Source of the DNA: Pelecanus crispus | Lineage: Eukaryota > Chordata > Aves > Pelecaniformes > Pelecanidae | DNA: 64,000 bases | Direction: 5' to 3' | Assembly (NCBI RefSeq): GCF_030463565.1 | Contig: NC_134649.1 | Coordinates: forward strand, 37,101,044 to 37,165,043 | Shown here: positions 1-11,379 of the stretch, in pieces | Position numbering within the stretch: position 1 is the stretch's first letter | How the letters are laid out: each line of letters opens with the position of its first letter | Position numbers and translations under genes: made by a program | Notes under the pieces: generated by a model | The model's database searches: none | Told to the model about the DNA's origin: nothing | The model's input: only the letters and a program-made list of their open reading frames with translations

Positions 1-1068
1 TCGCTACAACATAGTTGACATTTTCAGCATACTGAACACCTGCATTCTAAAAACTGCACTCTGCTACTGCAGGTATCATTGAAAGGTCAGGATTTACTTT
101 CAAAGAGCTAAAATTAAAAGACTTCTTTTTGTTAGATTTGTATTGTAACAGTCTTTAAACTATTAAAAGAAAGGAAACGTCTTTCTCTACTTTTAACTTC
201 TATACAGATTAGCTGCTTTCTGTAACTGGTTGTTGCTACCATTATTTAAAAAAAAAAAAAAGGAAAAAAAGGCAACACACCCCCCCTTAACTTTGGCACA
301 AATCAGATTCCCTTCTGTGATCAATTCTTCTCAGATTTTGATCCTGTAACTTAGTTTTATACCACTGCCTAGCTCCAATGAAGCGAACAATTTTGGGACA
401 CATACAAGCATCTTTTGAGAAAAAACAACTTGTAATACTTGGCCACAAAAATTTAGCCAGTATCAAAATAAGAAAATAAAAAGAACCTAATTTTCTATTA
501 GACCTACAACAATTACATGAAAGCAGCCTTTTCCTATTGTCTTTCCTCCTTTGCAAATGAAAATCTTGAACGACAATTTTATGTGAATTTACCAATCATC
601 TTGGCAGCTGTGCTCCTCTGGCAGTGACACAGATCACTAAGCTCAGCGTAGCAAATGCATTAAGATAGTGACAAAGCAGCCTGTTAGTAGACCTACGTTT
701 GGATCATTCATACAAAGGCAAACAAGTAATCCAGACTTTTATTCTCTTTGGAAAAGGTTTTCATAAAGAGAAAGAATTTCTTTCAGTCTATCATAAACAA
801 CATTCAAAATGTGAAAGTCACTTTCTCCTCTCAAATCACCCCAACAAACATACCTCAGGCAGGTTTTGGGTGCTGTAAAAGAAAAAAACATCAGAGATTC
901 CATCAAATATTCTATTATTAATAATTTTAGATGGAAATAATTCAGCACTGCAATAGTGACATCAGAAAGCTCTAAAATTAACAAACGCTATTATTATTTC
1001 TCAGATGTTGAATGTGCAATGTTTCTTTCATTTAAATGTCAACATTTCTTGAATTACATGAAACTCAC
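1..1068 (-). other. DNAH12 intron after the first coding exon (partial)
   Basis: AT-rich intronic sequence with short poly-A runs (for example 248-261) and no convincing coding exon. A 19-bp exon-like segment near 852-870 was considered and not accepted. Confidence 0.5.
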
Positions 1069-3620
1069 AGTAACTGATTAAGCATCTTTTGCTGTTCGTT
1101 GCATCTTCGGTATGTCAATAGTTTATTCTTTAACGGTGACATATCAGATACGACTGACGAAGGTAAAACAGTGGGCAGAAATGAAGTTCTCAAAGTCTTT
1201 TTATTGGGAGGCGCTCCATCTGAGTGTGGCATCTAAAACCATAACAAAACCAAGATTCTAGAATACAATTAATCCTGCCCAGAAAGCAGTTTAACAGATG
1301 CATGTATTAAGTTGAATGTACATAAGATGTAAAATGAGGTAGCCTCAGGGATTTCCACAATCTGGGTATGAAAGTTTAGCTTTCAGAAAACAGAAGAATA
1401 CTGTATATGCTAAAATGTCAAAGTTCAATGGAAAGTGCGTACATACAAAGTCTGCTTTAGTAAAGTAAAAACTATGGTACAGTTCTATAAACTCAAGATT
1501 AGCACACAGCATGAAAGTGAAGTTCTATTACAAATCTCTTTAACTGCTAATCTACCAGCTGTACACAACACGGAACACTCCAGAAAGGCAGCCTATTAAC
1601 CCCCTCAGCAGACTGCACCAGACTGGCCCTGATGTAGCCACATTTCCTGTACTGATGGGGCCTGAGACAGTGTTGCTGTTCCTGTGGCTTCAGTAGGTGA
1701 CTACCTATACCTTTCTTGCCTGGTCACTAAAAAAAAATTACTGCCTCATTAAGTCTACCCATGCTAGGTAACGTGGAACAAATTTGGACAAGGGTGGCCT
1801 CTCAAGTTCTGAGGAAAAAGAAATGCCCAAAAGCATCCCTGGTATTTGGTATTACTGTAAAGATAAAGCTGCAGCAAGTTTTCAAATACAAGATCCTAGA
1901 ATTCTGCTAAAGTGAGAGGCAGTCTTAAAGGAAAAGAAACTAAATCATAATGACATCAACAGACTTATAGCTTCACCACAACATCAAATAAATGGGAGCA
2001 AAATTATGAGAAAGTTATTCTTTAGACACTATACTACTGTTAAAGAGAGATGGGAAAACGTGCAGGAAACTATCAAGAATGCATTTCTATAAAAACAGCA
2101 CCCTTTTCTTCTTTTCATGTTTCTCAAGGAAAAAAAGAATTAAGCATATTTTCTATGTGCAAAGTAGTTATTAGAAGTTCTACTCTGTACATGGAAAGGT
2201 TAAGAAACTGCATGATCACCTTGTAAAAAGCAGTGTAAAATTGGAGACTATTCAGAAATAATTTTGCAATGCTGAAAGTCTTGTGGTGAATTTAGCAGGC
2301 TGCTTGAGAACTCTATCTTGCATATAAACGTATATTCCATCAATAGACCCTAGTGATAGTGTTTTATGTATTTACCTAAGGCAGAGCAGGGCACAATTTC
2401 ATTTCAACTGCCTGTCTGGAAATGTTTATCTGAGCTACCGCAAGAAGTGCCTCTGTAAATACCAAGCAGGTGCTTGACAGTACTTTACTCTTTTAAGCTG
2501 CAGCAACTCTGGGTTATCTAGATAATATTCATTTACAGTATGCCAAGGTGTGCATCTTCAGAAGCAAGGCTAAGTTGAGCAAAGACTAAACTGAGATTAC
2601 TAAAACGAAAGAAGCAAGCAAGGTGTTAATGTGGCTGAGGGCATTTGGCTAAATCCTGGCCTGTGGATGCAGATTACCAATGAAAAGAAGGTTTGTAATT
2701 TGGGGGGGTGGGTATGGGATTCAGGCTAAGCAGATGGGAGTTTTGGTTGTGACCACAGTTGTGGGTAGCTGGGCTGTGCAACAGGGAAGTGGAGACAGGT
2801 ATGGGTTTGAAATAGGAATCCTAGTTTGGGCGCAGGATGAAAATGTGCAGCAGATAATTGGGTAACCACGGTTAAACATACTTGGCAACCAAAGTTTGAT
2901 AATCACCTCGTGTAAAGACAGAGGAATAGGAGAAAAGAAGGAAAAGAAAGGAAAAAAGCCTGCTGTGTGACTGGGCTCAGGTTCACTAAAAGACTCTCCT
3001 TCCATAGTGGCTGAAGTCTGGCCTGTGGCTGAGTATGGCTATCCCAAAAGACTCACGGCAGGGTTCCCGGGGAAACAGGATGCCCAAAGTCACAACTGCG
3101 TTCCAACAGGTTCTCACAGGGGAGCAGAAAGCCAAAGCTACCTCCCAAATTAGCGCTACGTCCTAGAATTGAATTAAAACGGGTGGTGGTGGAGGCATCG
3201 AAAGCAAGCAAGCCCAGCTAAAGAGAGCCGAGACGGTACTACGTTTTCCTGGCGCTCCCTCAGCCCCGCAGGGCCCGGGGCCACAGCCCTGTCGGTGCGG
3301 AGGGAAGGGCAGCATCAGGCCCTGCGGCCGCCCCAGCCCCACGGAGGGCCGCCCCAGCCCCACGGAGGGCCGCCCCGCCGCCCCGCCGCCCTCACCTCTC
3401 CCGCCGCCGCGCTGCCGGCGGGCCGGACGGCGGCCGAGGCGGCTCGGGACGCGGTTGCCAGGGAGCCGAGGGCGGGCGGCGCGGCGGCGGTCAGCGGAAG
3501 GGGCGAGGCGCGGCCACGGCGCCCGGCGGGACTCTGCTCGCGGGGGAGCGGCTCCTTCGCTGGCTCTGCGGGGCCGGGGCCGCCCAGCCGGCCTCCCCGG
3601 CGCCATTTCAAACGCCAGAG
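1..3620 (-). CDS. DNAH12: DNAH12 5' end (gene-level, partial; runs off the left edge)
   Basis: Axonemal dynein heavy chain 12, a ciliary inner-arm motor. Only the very start of the gene is here. One coding exon (1069-1232, minus) is supported by sequence. A likely untranslated first exon ends at 3396 inside the CpG island, where the minus strand reads GAGAG|GTGAGG, a good splice donor. No second coding exon could be identified in 1-1068, so the rest of this very large gene should lie left of the window. Position and strand fit the vertebrate order DNAH12-PDE12-ARF4-DENND6A, with DNAH12 and PDE12 head to head. The gene name rests on a short peptide match plus synteny, so it is less certain than the other three. 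Confidence 0.65.
1069..1232 (-). CDS. DNAH12: DNAH12 first coding exon
   Basis: On the minus strand an acceptor (GGTTTTAG) is followed directly by ATG at 1232-1230 and an open frame of 54 codons plus 2 bases, closing at a consensus donor (CAGTTACT|GTGAGT, exon end at 1069). The translated end reads LLTYRRCNEQQKMLNQL. This closely resembles the YRRSKEQQ..NQL stretch near the N-terminus of vertebrate DNAH12 as I remember it. The preceding residues (MPHSDGAPPNKKTLRTSF) are not recognisably conserved, as is common for the extreme N-terminus of this family. Because the ATG is the first base after the acceptor, the 5' UTR must come from an upstream non-coding exon. Confidence 0.68.
1233..3395 (-). 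other. DNAH12 probable first intron
   Basis: Lies between the proposed untranslated exon in the CpG island and the first coding exon. AT-rich over most of its length. I see no repeat family, RNA gene or conserved coding segment in it. Confidence 0.45.
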
Positions 3621-3735
3621 GCACACGGCGGTTTCAGGGCCGCCTCAGCGCCCTTCGCGCCCGATGGCGTTAACCGCGGCCCTGCCCAGCTCCCCGGTGG
3701 CGTGCGGACAAAACCGCTAATGCCACGGCCGGAGC
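3240..3735. promoter_or_regulatory. CpG island, probable DNAH12 promoter
   Basis: Abrupt switch from AT-rich flanks to very GC- and CpG-rich sequence. It contains a 21-bp tandem unit (CCCCAGCCCCACGGAGGGCCG-type, around 3330-3375), a candidate splice donor on the minus strand at 3396/3395 and a GTTGCCAGGGAGCC sequence at 3454-3467 resembling an RFX X-box. The island is separate from the PDE12 island by about 0.9 kb of non-GC-rich DNA, which suggests DNAH12 has its own promoter and does not share one bidirectional core with PDE12. Confidence 0.6.
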
Positions 3736-3939
3736 CGCCACCGCCTCTCCTCAGCCTTCAGAGCAGATCTCTCCCTTGAAAATGAAGCGGCACACAGGCC
3801 TTCAGAGGCAGCTCTGCCTGCCTAGGTCCCTACTGCTAACAAGGTTTACCTGCCCAAAATAAAAAGCTCATTCAAGGCCTATTTATTGCCAGAAAGGGTG
3901 TTTGTTGCGCGTTGTGCGATACCAGACTACTAATCCTCT

Positions 3940-4065
3940 GAAAAAAAGAAAAAAAAAGGGGGGGGGGGGGGAGAGGGGAAGAAGAGACAGAAGGGGGGGG
4001 GGAGAGGGAGCGGAAAGAGAGGGAGAGGAAACAGGAGAGGAAAAAGGAGAGAAAAGCAGCAGAGA
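3940..4065 (+). repeat. Polypurine tract with G14 run
   Basis: About 126 bases of almost pure purine on the plus strand with only five pyrimidines (3988, 4011, 4032, 4057, 4060). It includes A7-G-A8, a G14 run at 3958-3971 and a G10 run. Low-complexity sequence between the DNAH12 and PDE12 CpG islands. Confidence 0.85.
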
Positions 4066-4078
4066 CTTGGAAAAATCT

Positions 4079-4162
4079 TACCTTAAATTTCCTAGTCTGC
4101 CACACGGCTTAATAGAGCCTTACCTTAAATTTCCTAGTCTGCCACAGGGCTTAATATAGCCT
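4079..4162. repeat. 42-bp tandem duplication (two copies)
   Basis: Units 4079-4120 and 4121-4162 are near-identical, both starting TACCTTAAATTTCCTAGTC and ending TTAATAGAGCCT or TTAATATAGCCT, with two substitutions. On the minus strand each unit presents a consensus splice donor, AAG|GTAAG. Confidence 0.9.
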
Positions 4163-4599
4163 AAGTAATCAATGTCTCTCTGCTGCAGCGTTCTGCCTGC
4201 ACAAAGCAGATAAAAACCTTCTTGTTCCAGACTACAGCAAGAATGCTTAAGAAATCATAATACCCTCATGCATCAGATAGCTGTCGCTAAGCTTCTACAT
4301 TTTGTAAAGCCATAAATGGAAATTTTAAGAAATTCCAGAGATTTACTACCCGCTTGCCCGCATTTGACAGAGACTTTAAAAACCTGACTTTGTGTGGGCA
4401 GAGCCCCATGAGCAGAGGCTGCAGGAGTGACAGCTGGAGAGAATTTTAAACCCGTTTTTGGGAAGTCCTGGGCACCTTCCTAACACATTCCAGCAACCCA
4501 GGACTATTCAGTTTGAAGTTTCAATCCAGACATGAAACGCCGCCTCATAAACAGAAAACAAACGCAACCCCTTCATATCAAGAGATTTGTCCATAAGCA

Positions 4600-5960
4600 G
4601 TTTGCACCGATGTACGCGTTGCGTGGGAGGCCAACCCCCTTTTCGACGGCCGTTAGCGGGGAGGGGGGGGGGGGTGTCAAAGCTTCCCTGAGGAGACAGC
4701 ATTGCGCTGCTGAGGGAGCAACGCCCGGTGCTTCTCCAGCAGCCTCACTTACGCCGTACGGGCAGGTTAATCGCCGGGAAAGGGGCCGAGAACACGCGAG
4801 GGAGAGGAGAGCCCCGCGGCGACGGCGCTTCCGTCACGGCGAGGCGCTAGCGCTAACGCTAACGCTCCCGCCCGCGGCGGCGCGGCGCGGCTCGGCTCGG
4901 CTCGGCTCGGCTCGGCTGCCCCGCCCCTCCGCCGGGCGCGAGCAGTGACGCGGTGGAGCGCCGCTCCGCCCAGCCCCGCTGCCGAGGCGCGCGCAGCTCG
5001 CCGCTTCCGGGCGCGCCTGTCGGAAGCGGGCGGGCGGCGGCGCCGGGTCCATGTGGCGCAGGCTGCGCTCCGCCCTCAGGAGGCTCCGCGGCTCGCCCGC
5101 CGCCTCCCGCGCCGGTGGCGGCCGCCCGCCCGCCGCCATGGAGCGGGCCGTGGTGCGGTGCGTGCCGTCCGAGCCCAAGCTGAGCCTGCGGTTCGTGCTC
5201 CCCGACGGCAGCGCCAGGCACATGCAGCGGGACCAGGCGGAGCCGCTGGGCCGGGCGCTGGCCCGCATCGCCACCAACGCCGCCAAGGGCCAGGGCAAGG
5301 CGGCGAAGAAGAGCAAGAAGGCGCGGGCGGAGGGCGGCCCGGCGGGCGAAGCGGCGGCGGCGGCGGCCGTGCCGGCCGTGCGGCTCTTCTCCCGCGACGG
5401 GGAGGCGGTGGCCGAGGAGGTGCCCAACGCGGCGGCCTGGCAGGACGGCGCCGTGCTGCAGATCGGGGAGGCGCAGTACCGCGTGGAGCGCAACCCGCCG
5501 GCGCTCACCGAGCTCCGGCTGCCGCGCTCGCTGCTGGCCGGCTTCCCCGTGTGCCCCAAGGTGAGCGCCGAGTTCGCCGCGCCGCAGCACTGCCTCTTCC
5601 GCTGGTACCGCGAGCGGCGGCCCGCGGCCGGCGGGGAGGCGGCGGCGGCGGCGGGCGGGGACGGCCCGGCCTGGGTGGAGGAGGCGGCGGCGGCCGAGCG
5701 CGTCTTCACGCCCTCCAACGCGCTGGTGGGGCTGCGGCTGAAGCTGCGGTGCACGCCCGGGGACGCGGCGCAGCGCTACGGGCCGCCCCGCGAGGTGGAG
5801 AGCAGCGGCCCCGTGGAGGCCGGCCCCGGCGCCTGCACCTTCGACTCCCGGCACCTCTACACCAGGAAGGTCTGCGGCGAGGGCTCGGTCCGCGCCGTCT
5901 CCTACAACATCCTGGCCGACACCTACGCCCAGACGGAGTTCTCCCGCACCGTGCTCTACC
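4600..5960 (+). promoter_or_regulatory. CpG island spanning the PDE12 promoter and exon 1
   Basis: Strongly CpG-rich from about 4620 through the end of the GC-rich half of PDE12 exon 1. No TATA box is evident upstream of the ATG at 5051. The likely start region (about 4880-5040) contains a perfect pentanucleotide microsatellite (CTCGG)5 at 4891-4915 and GC boxes. Long open frames on both strands here are composition artefacts of the island. Confidence 0.65.
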
Positions 5961-8678
5961 CCTACTGCGCCCCGTACGCCCTGGAGCTCGACTACCGGCA
6001 GAACCTGCTCAAGAAGGAGCTGGCGGGCTACAGCGCCGACCTCATCTGCTTGCAAGAAGTGGACAAGTCCGTCTTCGTGGACAGCTTGGCGCCAGCCCTA
6101 GATGCTTTCGGACTCGAAGGGCTCTTCAAGATCAAGGAGAAGCAGCATGAAGGCCTGGCCACTTTCTACCGCAGGGACAAGTTCAGCTTCCTTAGCCAGC
6201 ATGACATCGCTTTCAGCGAAGCCCTGCTCTCGGACCCGCTGCACAAGGAGCTGTGTGATAAGCTGGCCAAGTACCCCTTGGTGCAGGAGAAGGTGCGGCA
6301 GAGATCGTCGGTGCTGCAGGTACCAGCTTTTACGTGCCTCCTCCTCTTCCTGCTGTTTCCAGGCAGGTGCAGTCCGGTTCAGTTTGTTGAGCGTCAAACC
6401 ACAGGAGAAGGGAGGCAGAGGGTTAACAGTCTGAAACAGAGACATAATAGTGGCATGTTCCCCGTTAGCTAGGCGAATGAATAGAGCAGAAGAGCAACTT
6501 AGGAACAAGATCAAAACATTGAGATTTTACTGAACTGGGTAGGTAGAATTACTAAAGTTTGGTAAAAAAGGCAAAATGATTTTTTTGTTTTAAGATGAAG
6601 ACAGCTGTTGAGATTCTGGGCCAGGTATCGATGGTGGTATTGGCTGCCAAGTTTTTCGCTACTTACTCTTGTACGTCAGAATATGTATTTGATAAAAAAT
6701 CTTGTAAGATTAAGTCGATTTGGCTTGCTTTACTAATGGCACAGAGAAGAAATAAGAGAGAAATAAGGTTTGTGAGCTTGTTGATGCCAGTGGGTCTGCC
6801 AGCAGAGCTATCCTGTAAGTACAAAGGTGTCAGATCTAGGTCTGTGTCAGGAATTTCAGAAACACTAAAAGTTTCCTACTTGTGGACTGAGTAGGACTAA
6901 GAAGCTTTCCTCAATCGCTGAAATCACCTCAGAATTCACGTTCAATTTAACAACTATGCAGTGCTACAGTTTGCTTGCTAAAACCAGATACAGCTCCAAT
7001 TCTGTTGCAGAGGTGGGAGAATAGAAAATAAAAGTAGTTAAGAATGGTACAGCATTAGCAACATCTTATGAAAAAAAAAAAAAAAACGTGGAATGGATTG
7101 AAGGAAAAAATACGGCCAAACCAGGCACTTACGGACAAAAGAACATTTGTCAAATACCTGGATGTAGTGGTAATATTGGTAACATATTGGCTGATACCTA
7201 GACCTTATATAGAAGATAAACAGACTCAACTTAGGAGCTGTACGGTTCATTAGTTATAAGCATCCGATTCTTTGAACTGGACCATAAAGGCATAAGCTAA
7301 CTATTGCATTGTTTTAAAATATATAACCTCTCTATTTATTTAATACTTAGTATCAATAATAATTTAATACTTAGTATTAATCTGTAATACAAAGATTGCT
7401 TTTTCTCTTGAAGGTTTCAGTTCTTCAGTCTACAACTGATCCTTCCAGGAAGATTTGTGTAGCTAATACCCACCTATACTGGCATCCAAAAGGTAATTTT
7501 GTCATGTTCCTGTCTGTAGGATAACTGGGTTTGTAAAGGTTTTTGCCCTTCCTAGGGAGAACAGATTTTCCCCCATTCTTTTGCAGCTATAACCTTTTCT
7601 TCTGGAACTGAGTGAGGGTTTCCTGCCTTGCTTCTTGTCTAGATGAATCAAGCCAGGCTACTAGGTCTGCTGGTTGATTTATTTTCCCTAGAGTAAGATT
7701 GTTCTAGTCTGCCTGGGAGTCAGTAGAGTACAGTGGAAAGCAAGACAAGTCATGTTACACACAATTCATCCAAAGAGTAGACTGTAAAATATAGATGGCT
7801 TTGTGTGTGCTCATGCCTTCCCAATCCTGTTGTACCTGAGTTACATTGGGGTACTGCCAGAAGGGCAACCAAATTGGGCTACAGAAGCTTTTAGAAGAGA
7901 TTATCCTCTTTTAAATTAGTTTTCTTTTGGTTCTGTGCCTTTCAGGAACGCTATTAGGATGGCTGCCACAAAATGGAAAGCTGCTGCGATGTGGGTGTTT
8001 AGGTTCAGAGTTCTTGCATGCGCGAGTTTAACATTGTCTGCCTCTCTGAAACTTTCATAGTCACAAACTTCAAAGGCTTCTTTTATGAAAACTATTCTAA
8101 AATGTAGTGCACAGAAAATTTAAAATGAGATTACTGTTTCACAGCTATACATGATATATACTTAAATGAGCAACTTTGAAATTCCTCTAATGCTACTGCA
8201 AAGTGTTTAAAGTAGTATGTTTTTTATATCCTTAGGTGGGAACATCCGTCTCATCCAAATCGCTGTAGCCTTGTCTCACATCAAGCATGTAGCATGGGAT
8301 TTGTATCCTAGCATACCAATCATATTCTGTGGAGATTTTAATAGTACACCATCGTCTGGAACTTACAGTTTTATTAACAGTGGTGGCATTGCTGAAGATC
8401 ACGAAGACTGGGTCTCTAATGGTGAAGAAGAAAGGTGCAATATGCCTCTAAGCCATCCTTTCAAACTGCTAAGTGCTTGTGGAGAACCTGCTTATACTAA
8501 CTATGTCGGTGGGTTTCATGGGTGTCTGGACTACATTTTCATTGACAAAAATGCTCTAGAGGTTGAACAGGTCATTCCATTGCCAAGTCATGAAGAAGTA
8601 ACAACCCATCAGGCTTTGCCAAGTGTTTCACATCCTTCTGATCATATAGCACTAATATGTGACTTAAAGTGGAAATAG
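5051..8678 (+). CDS. PDE12: PDE12, 2',5'-phosphodiesterase 12 (3 exons, complete)
   Basis: Mitochondrial-matrix 3'-exonuclease that degrades 2',5'-oligoadenylate and trims poly(A) from mitochondrial RNAs. Coding exons are 5051-6319, 7414-7492 and 8236-8678; lengths 1269, 79 and 443 nt keep one frame and give 596 aa, close to the human ~609. The start MWRRLRSALRRLRGSP is rich in Arg and lacks acids, as a matrix-targeting peptide should be. It is followed by the conserved MERAVVRCVPSEPKLSLRF. The C-terminal exonuclease-endonuclease-phosphatase domain shows YNILADTY, the metal-binding LICLQEVD (E336), ANTHLYWHP (N441, H443), FCGDFNSTP (D483, N485) and the terminal HPSDHIAL (D585, H586). Splice sites are CAG|GTACCA, TTGAAG|GTTTC, AAAAG|GTAATT and CCTTAG|GT. 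Alanine- and glycine-rich inserts in exon 1 (around residues 95-115 and 195-220) are expanded compared with mammals, as far as I recall. Confidence 0.96.
6320..7413 (+). other. PDE12 intron 1
   Basis: GT-AG intron, AT-rich. The exon 1 frame stays open into the intron until a stop at 6470-6472, so unspliced RNA would encode a 473-residue protein lacking the C-terminal catalytic residues. No repeat recognised apart from short A-runs (for example 7070-7086). Confidence 0.8.
7493..8235 (+). other. PDE12 intron 2
   Basis: GT-AG intron between the HLYWHPK exon and the final exon. Nothing else recognised in it. Confidence 0.8.
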
Positions 8679-10235
8679 ATCAGCTCTTGCATGGTGCTTT
8701 TGGGGGTTTTCAGACAAGAAATTTAAGTTACTGGTGGGGAACTGAGGCTACACCCTGGCTTGTATGCCAAGGAAAGTCAGAACGATTACTGAAAAGGTCA
8801 TGTGTTTAATGGTTCTACTGAATATTATCCCACTGTTTAGACTGTTTGCATGACAACTGTTCCCTTCCCTTTTTATATCCTAATAGGGAAAATATATTTA
8901 AGACAGGGGGTTTTGGAAATTCGATTATCGTATACCTTTTTATCAGTTTTTCAAGGATTAAGAATTATTTTGTTAAAAAGATACGAATGTAATCTGATTT
9001 CTAAGACAGTGTACAAACTGAACCCTGCTTAACTCGGAACCAAATGCAGAACGTGAAAACAAATGGATTTACTTGATTCAGCCTCCTTGTAATTACTTTC
9101 ATGATAAGACTTTTTTTTTTTAAAAAAAAGTTCAGAAATTGTCTTGTTCGCTTACCGTTACAATGTCCCAATTTTTTAGTAAGTGGCATGAACAATGTAC
9201 TTGATGCCTACTACCTTCTGAAAAAATGTTCTTTAATTGTCAGTGAATGGACTTTCAACAATCAACTGTGTTAAATCCAAGGTTATAATTGATTTGGAAG
9301 CATTTTGCTTGCCCACTTAATATGGGTAATGAGGGTAACTTTAGCACCTGGTAAAATTGGACTACATATATAGGTAGCAGCTACTTTGAAAATCTGTTCC
9401 TTCTGTTGTTTATAGTCATTGGCAATACTAAAGTTTAGGACAGCCAACTCTGGATGAGAGGGAGCTTTTTAATAATATAATCTGTTTTCAGGCAGGGGGA
9501 GATAAAGGATAGTTAATGTGGTGCATTAGCTATCTGTGCCTAAATCTTTAAAAAGAAACACAAGTGACTTGCAAATCTTTACCCCAATTGTTTCATTTTG
9601 TTCACAATTTTGTTTCTCTTACATACAAAGAAAACCCCCATTTTTAATGGTGTTTTTACATGCATTTTTTTCCTTCTAGAAATAGTCTAGTCTTCCCTAT
9701 TTTGTAAGGGATAATTTGGATGTGGGGAAATGTATTTTATCCATACCTTCATTGAATGTGTTGGAGGGGTTTGAAGCATCCACCAACCTTCTTTCCCTGC
9801 ATCATTAGTCCATATGAAACAAACAGCATTTGAAAACCATTTCACTAGATTTCCCTCTTTCACTTAATAAAGTTCCCCTTTCAATTGTCTGTCACTGTTG
9901 TCAGTTGATTTTTTTTCTACTTTCTGGTGTCATTCATGGCAAAACAAGTCCGCCCAGGTACATAAAAGCTGTGTACTGTATACTTGCACAACTACTCACC
10001 TCTGCTGCATTCTGGTGGACTGTAGGTTATAGCTGGGATTCACTAAACTGTTTCTATACTTCTAAAAAAGGCAGCCACTTTCAAGTAGCACATTGCTGAG
10101 GGTTGTTGGTCCTGTCTCTTGCTGTAGTGCCTGCTATACTGTGAAGGGTGGTGCTTTGCAGAAGCTTGTAAACATCTGCTCTTCAGCCTTTTCTATGTTA
10201 TTTCCAATAAAATTACTACTGTTTGTTGTTAGTGT
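8679..10235 (+). other. PDE12: PDE12 3' UTR
   Basis: AT-rich sequence downstream of the PDE12 stop with two AATAAA signals on the plus strand, at 9866-9871 and 10206-10211. The second is followed by T- and GT-rich sequence (TGTTTGTTGTTAGTG), a good downstream element, so the main 3' end is probably near 10230. The exact end is inferred. Confidence 0.6.
10206..10211 (+). terminator. PDE12 distal polyadenylation signal
   Basis: AATAAA followed within about 15-30 bases by a GT-rich stretch. An upstream alternative AATAAA lies at 9866-9871. Confidence 0.55.
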
Positions 10236-11379
10236 AGTATCTGAACATCTAACAAGTTGATACTGATAAACAACTGCACTGGTAAAGCCAACAGGTATGT
10301 GTAGCCTCAAAGGTCATACAGGGCTGAAAAGATGCAGGCCCATAAATCTCAAAACATGTCTCAAACAACATGACATGAGAAGTCAAATCTCATGAACTGT
10401 CCAGAATTTTGTTACTAACTCTGCACATAAAAATACAGGTAAATGGGAATTGACAAAAGGACTGTTCTATGAATACACAAGTTTGTAGAAGCCTGGATTA
10501 CTAAAGATCTCATGTGAATGTCCTCTGTGAGCAGCTTTTTTCCAGCAACATAAGCAGTTAGCCTTCCATCTTCCTCTCATCCCAACCTCTCTTACCTGAT
10601 CCTGCTCTACCACCTCTGAATTCTGGCTACTTGTTCCTGCTCATGCCACACCAAACTAAAGCAGGGAAGTGATCCAGCTAAAAATACAGGGCCTTTTCTT
10701 TTCTTGACTCTGTTATCGTTCTAGTGTGTCATCATATCCCAAGCTGATTGGGTGCAAGAGGCTTTATGGTGAAAGAGCAAGATACAGTGAATAAGTGATG
10801 GAGGCCTGGAGCAAGGCGTTCACTTGCTTAAGCATATCTGCTATGAAACATAACACATGACGTCCTTGAAAGAGCACTTGTTTATTGTAATGGGCTTTGG
10901 CAGGCTTACATGTAAGCCTTCAAATTTCAATTTTTGCAAAGTTAGCATTTTAGCTAAGCCAAAGGGTAGCTAAGGGCCTTTGGATAAAAAATGGAAGCAA
11001 AAGAGGGAATGTGGCAATGAATGATGTTCGATCATTGCAACAGAGTGATGGACAGTACTCACCCTGTAAAACTGGATCCTAAGTACTTTGGGTGGGTCCT
11101 TGATTAGTTACTGTTCTCTGATAAGTCTAATTAAAAAGAAGAGTGTCATTCAATCTTGCATGAGTTGAAGGTGATGCCTGTACTCTACAAAGTTGATAAC
11201 AGAAGTATGTGATTCATAACTAAACCTCAACATACAGGAACAAGGAGAAAATCTTGCAAACAGAATGGAGGCTCTAAACCTCATATCTGGGCAAAGAATA
11301 TTTACTAATTTAGTAAGTGAGGGAAAGATTACACCTGAAGATTTAACATTTGCAAGTATATGGCATCTTAAAGGGCAGA

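Noticed and set aside
852-870. A 19-bp exon-like segment on the minus strand (TTTTACAG|CACCC...CTGAG|GTATGT) that stays in frame with the DNAH12 first coding exon
   Set aside because: Adds TQNLPE, which does not resemble the DNAH12 continuation I recall. Such short AG...GT pairs are common by chance.
3163-3720. Overlapping open frames of 72-153 codons on both strands in the first CpG island
   Set aside because: Pro/Arg/Ala/Gly-rich artefacts of high CpG content, with no family resemblance and mutually overlapping.
4834-6150. Open frames of 306-401 codons overlapping PDE12 exon 1 in other frames
   Set aside because: Shadows of a GC-rich coding exon. PDE12 in the 5051 frame has clear family motifs, the others do not.
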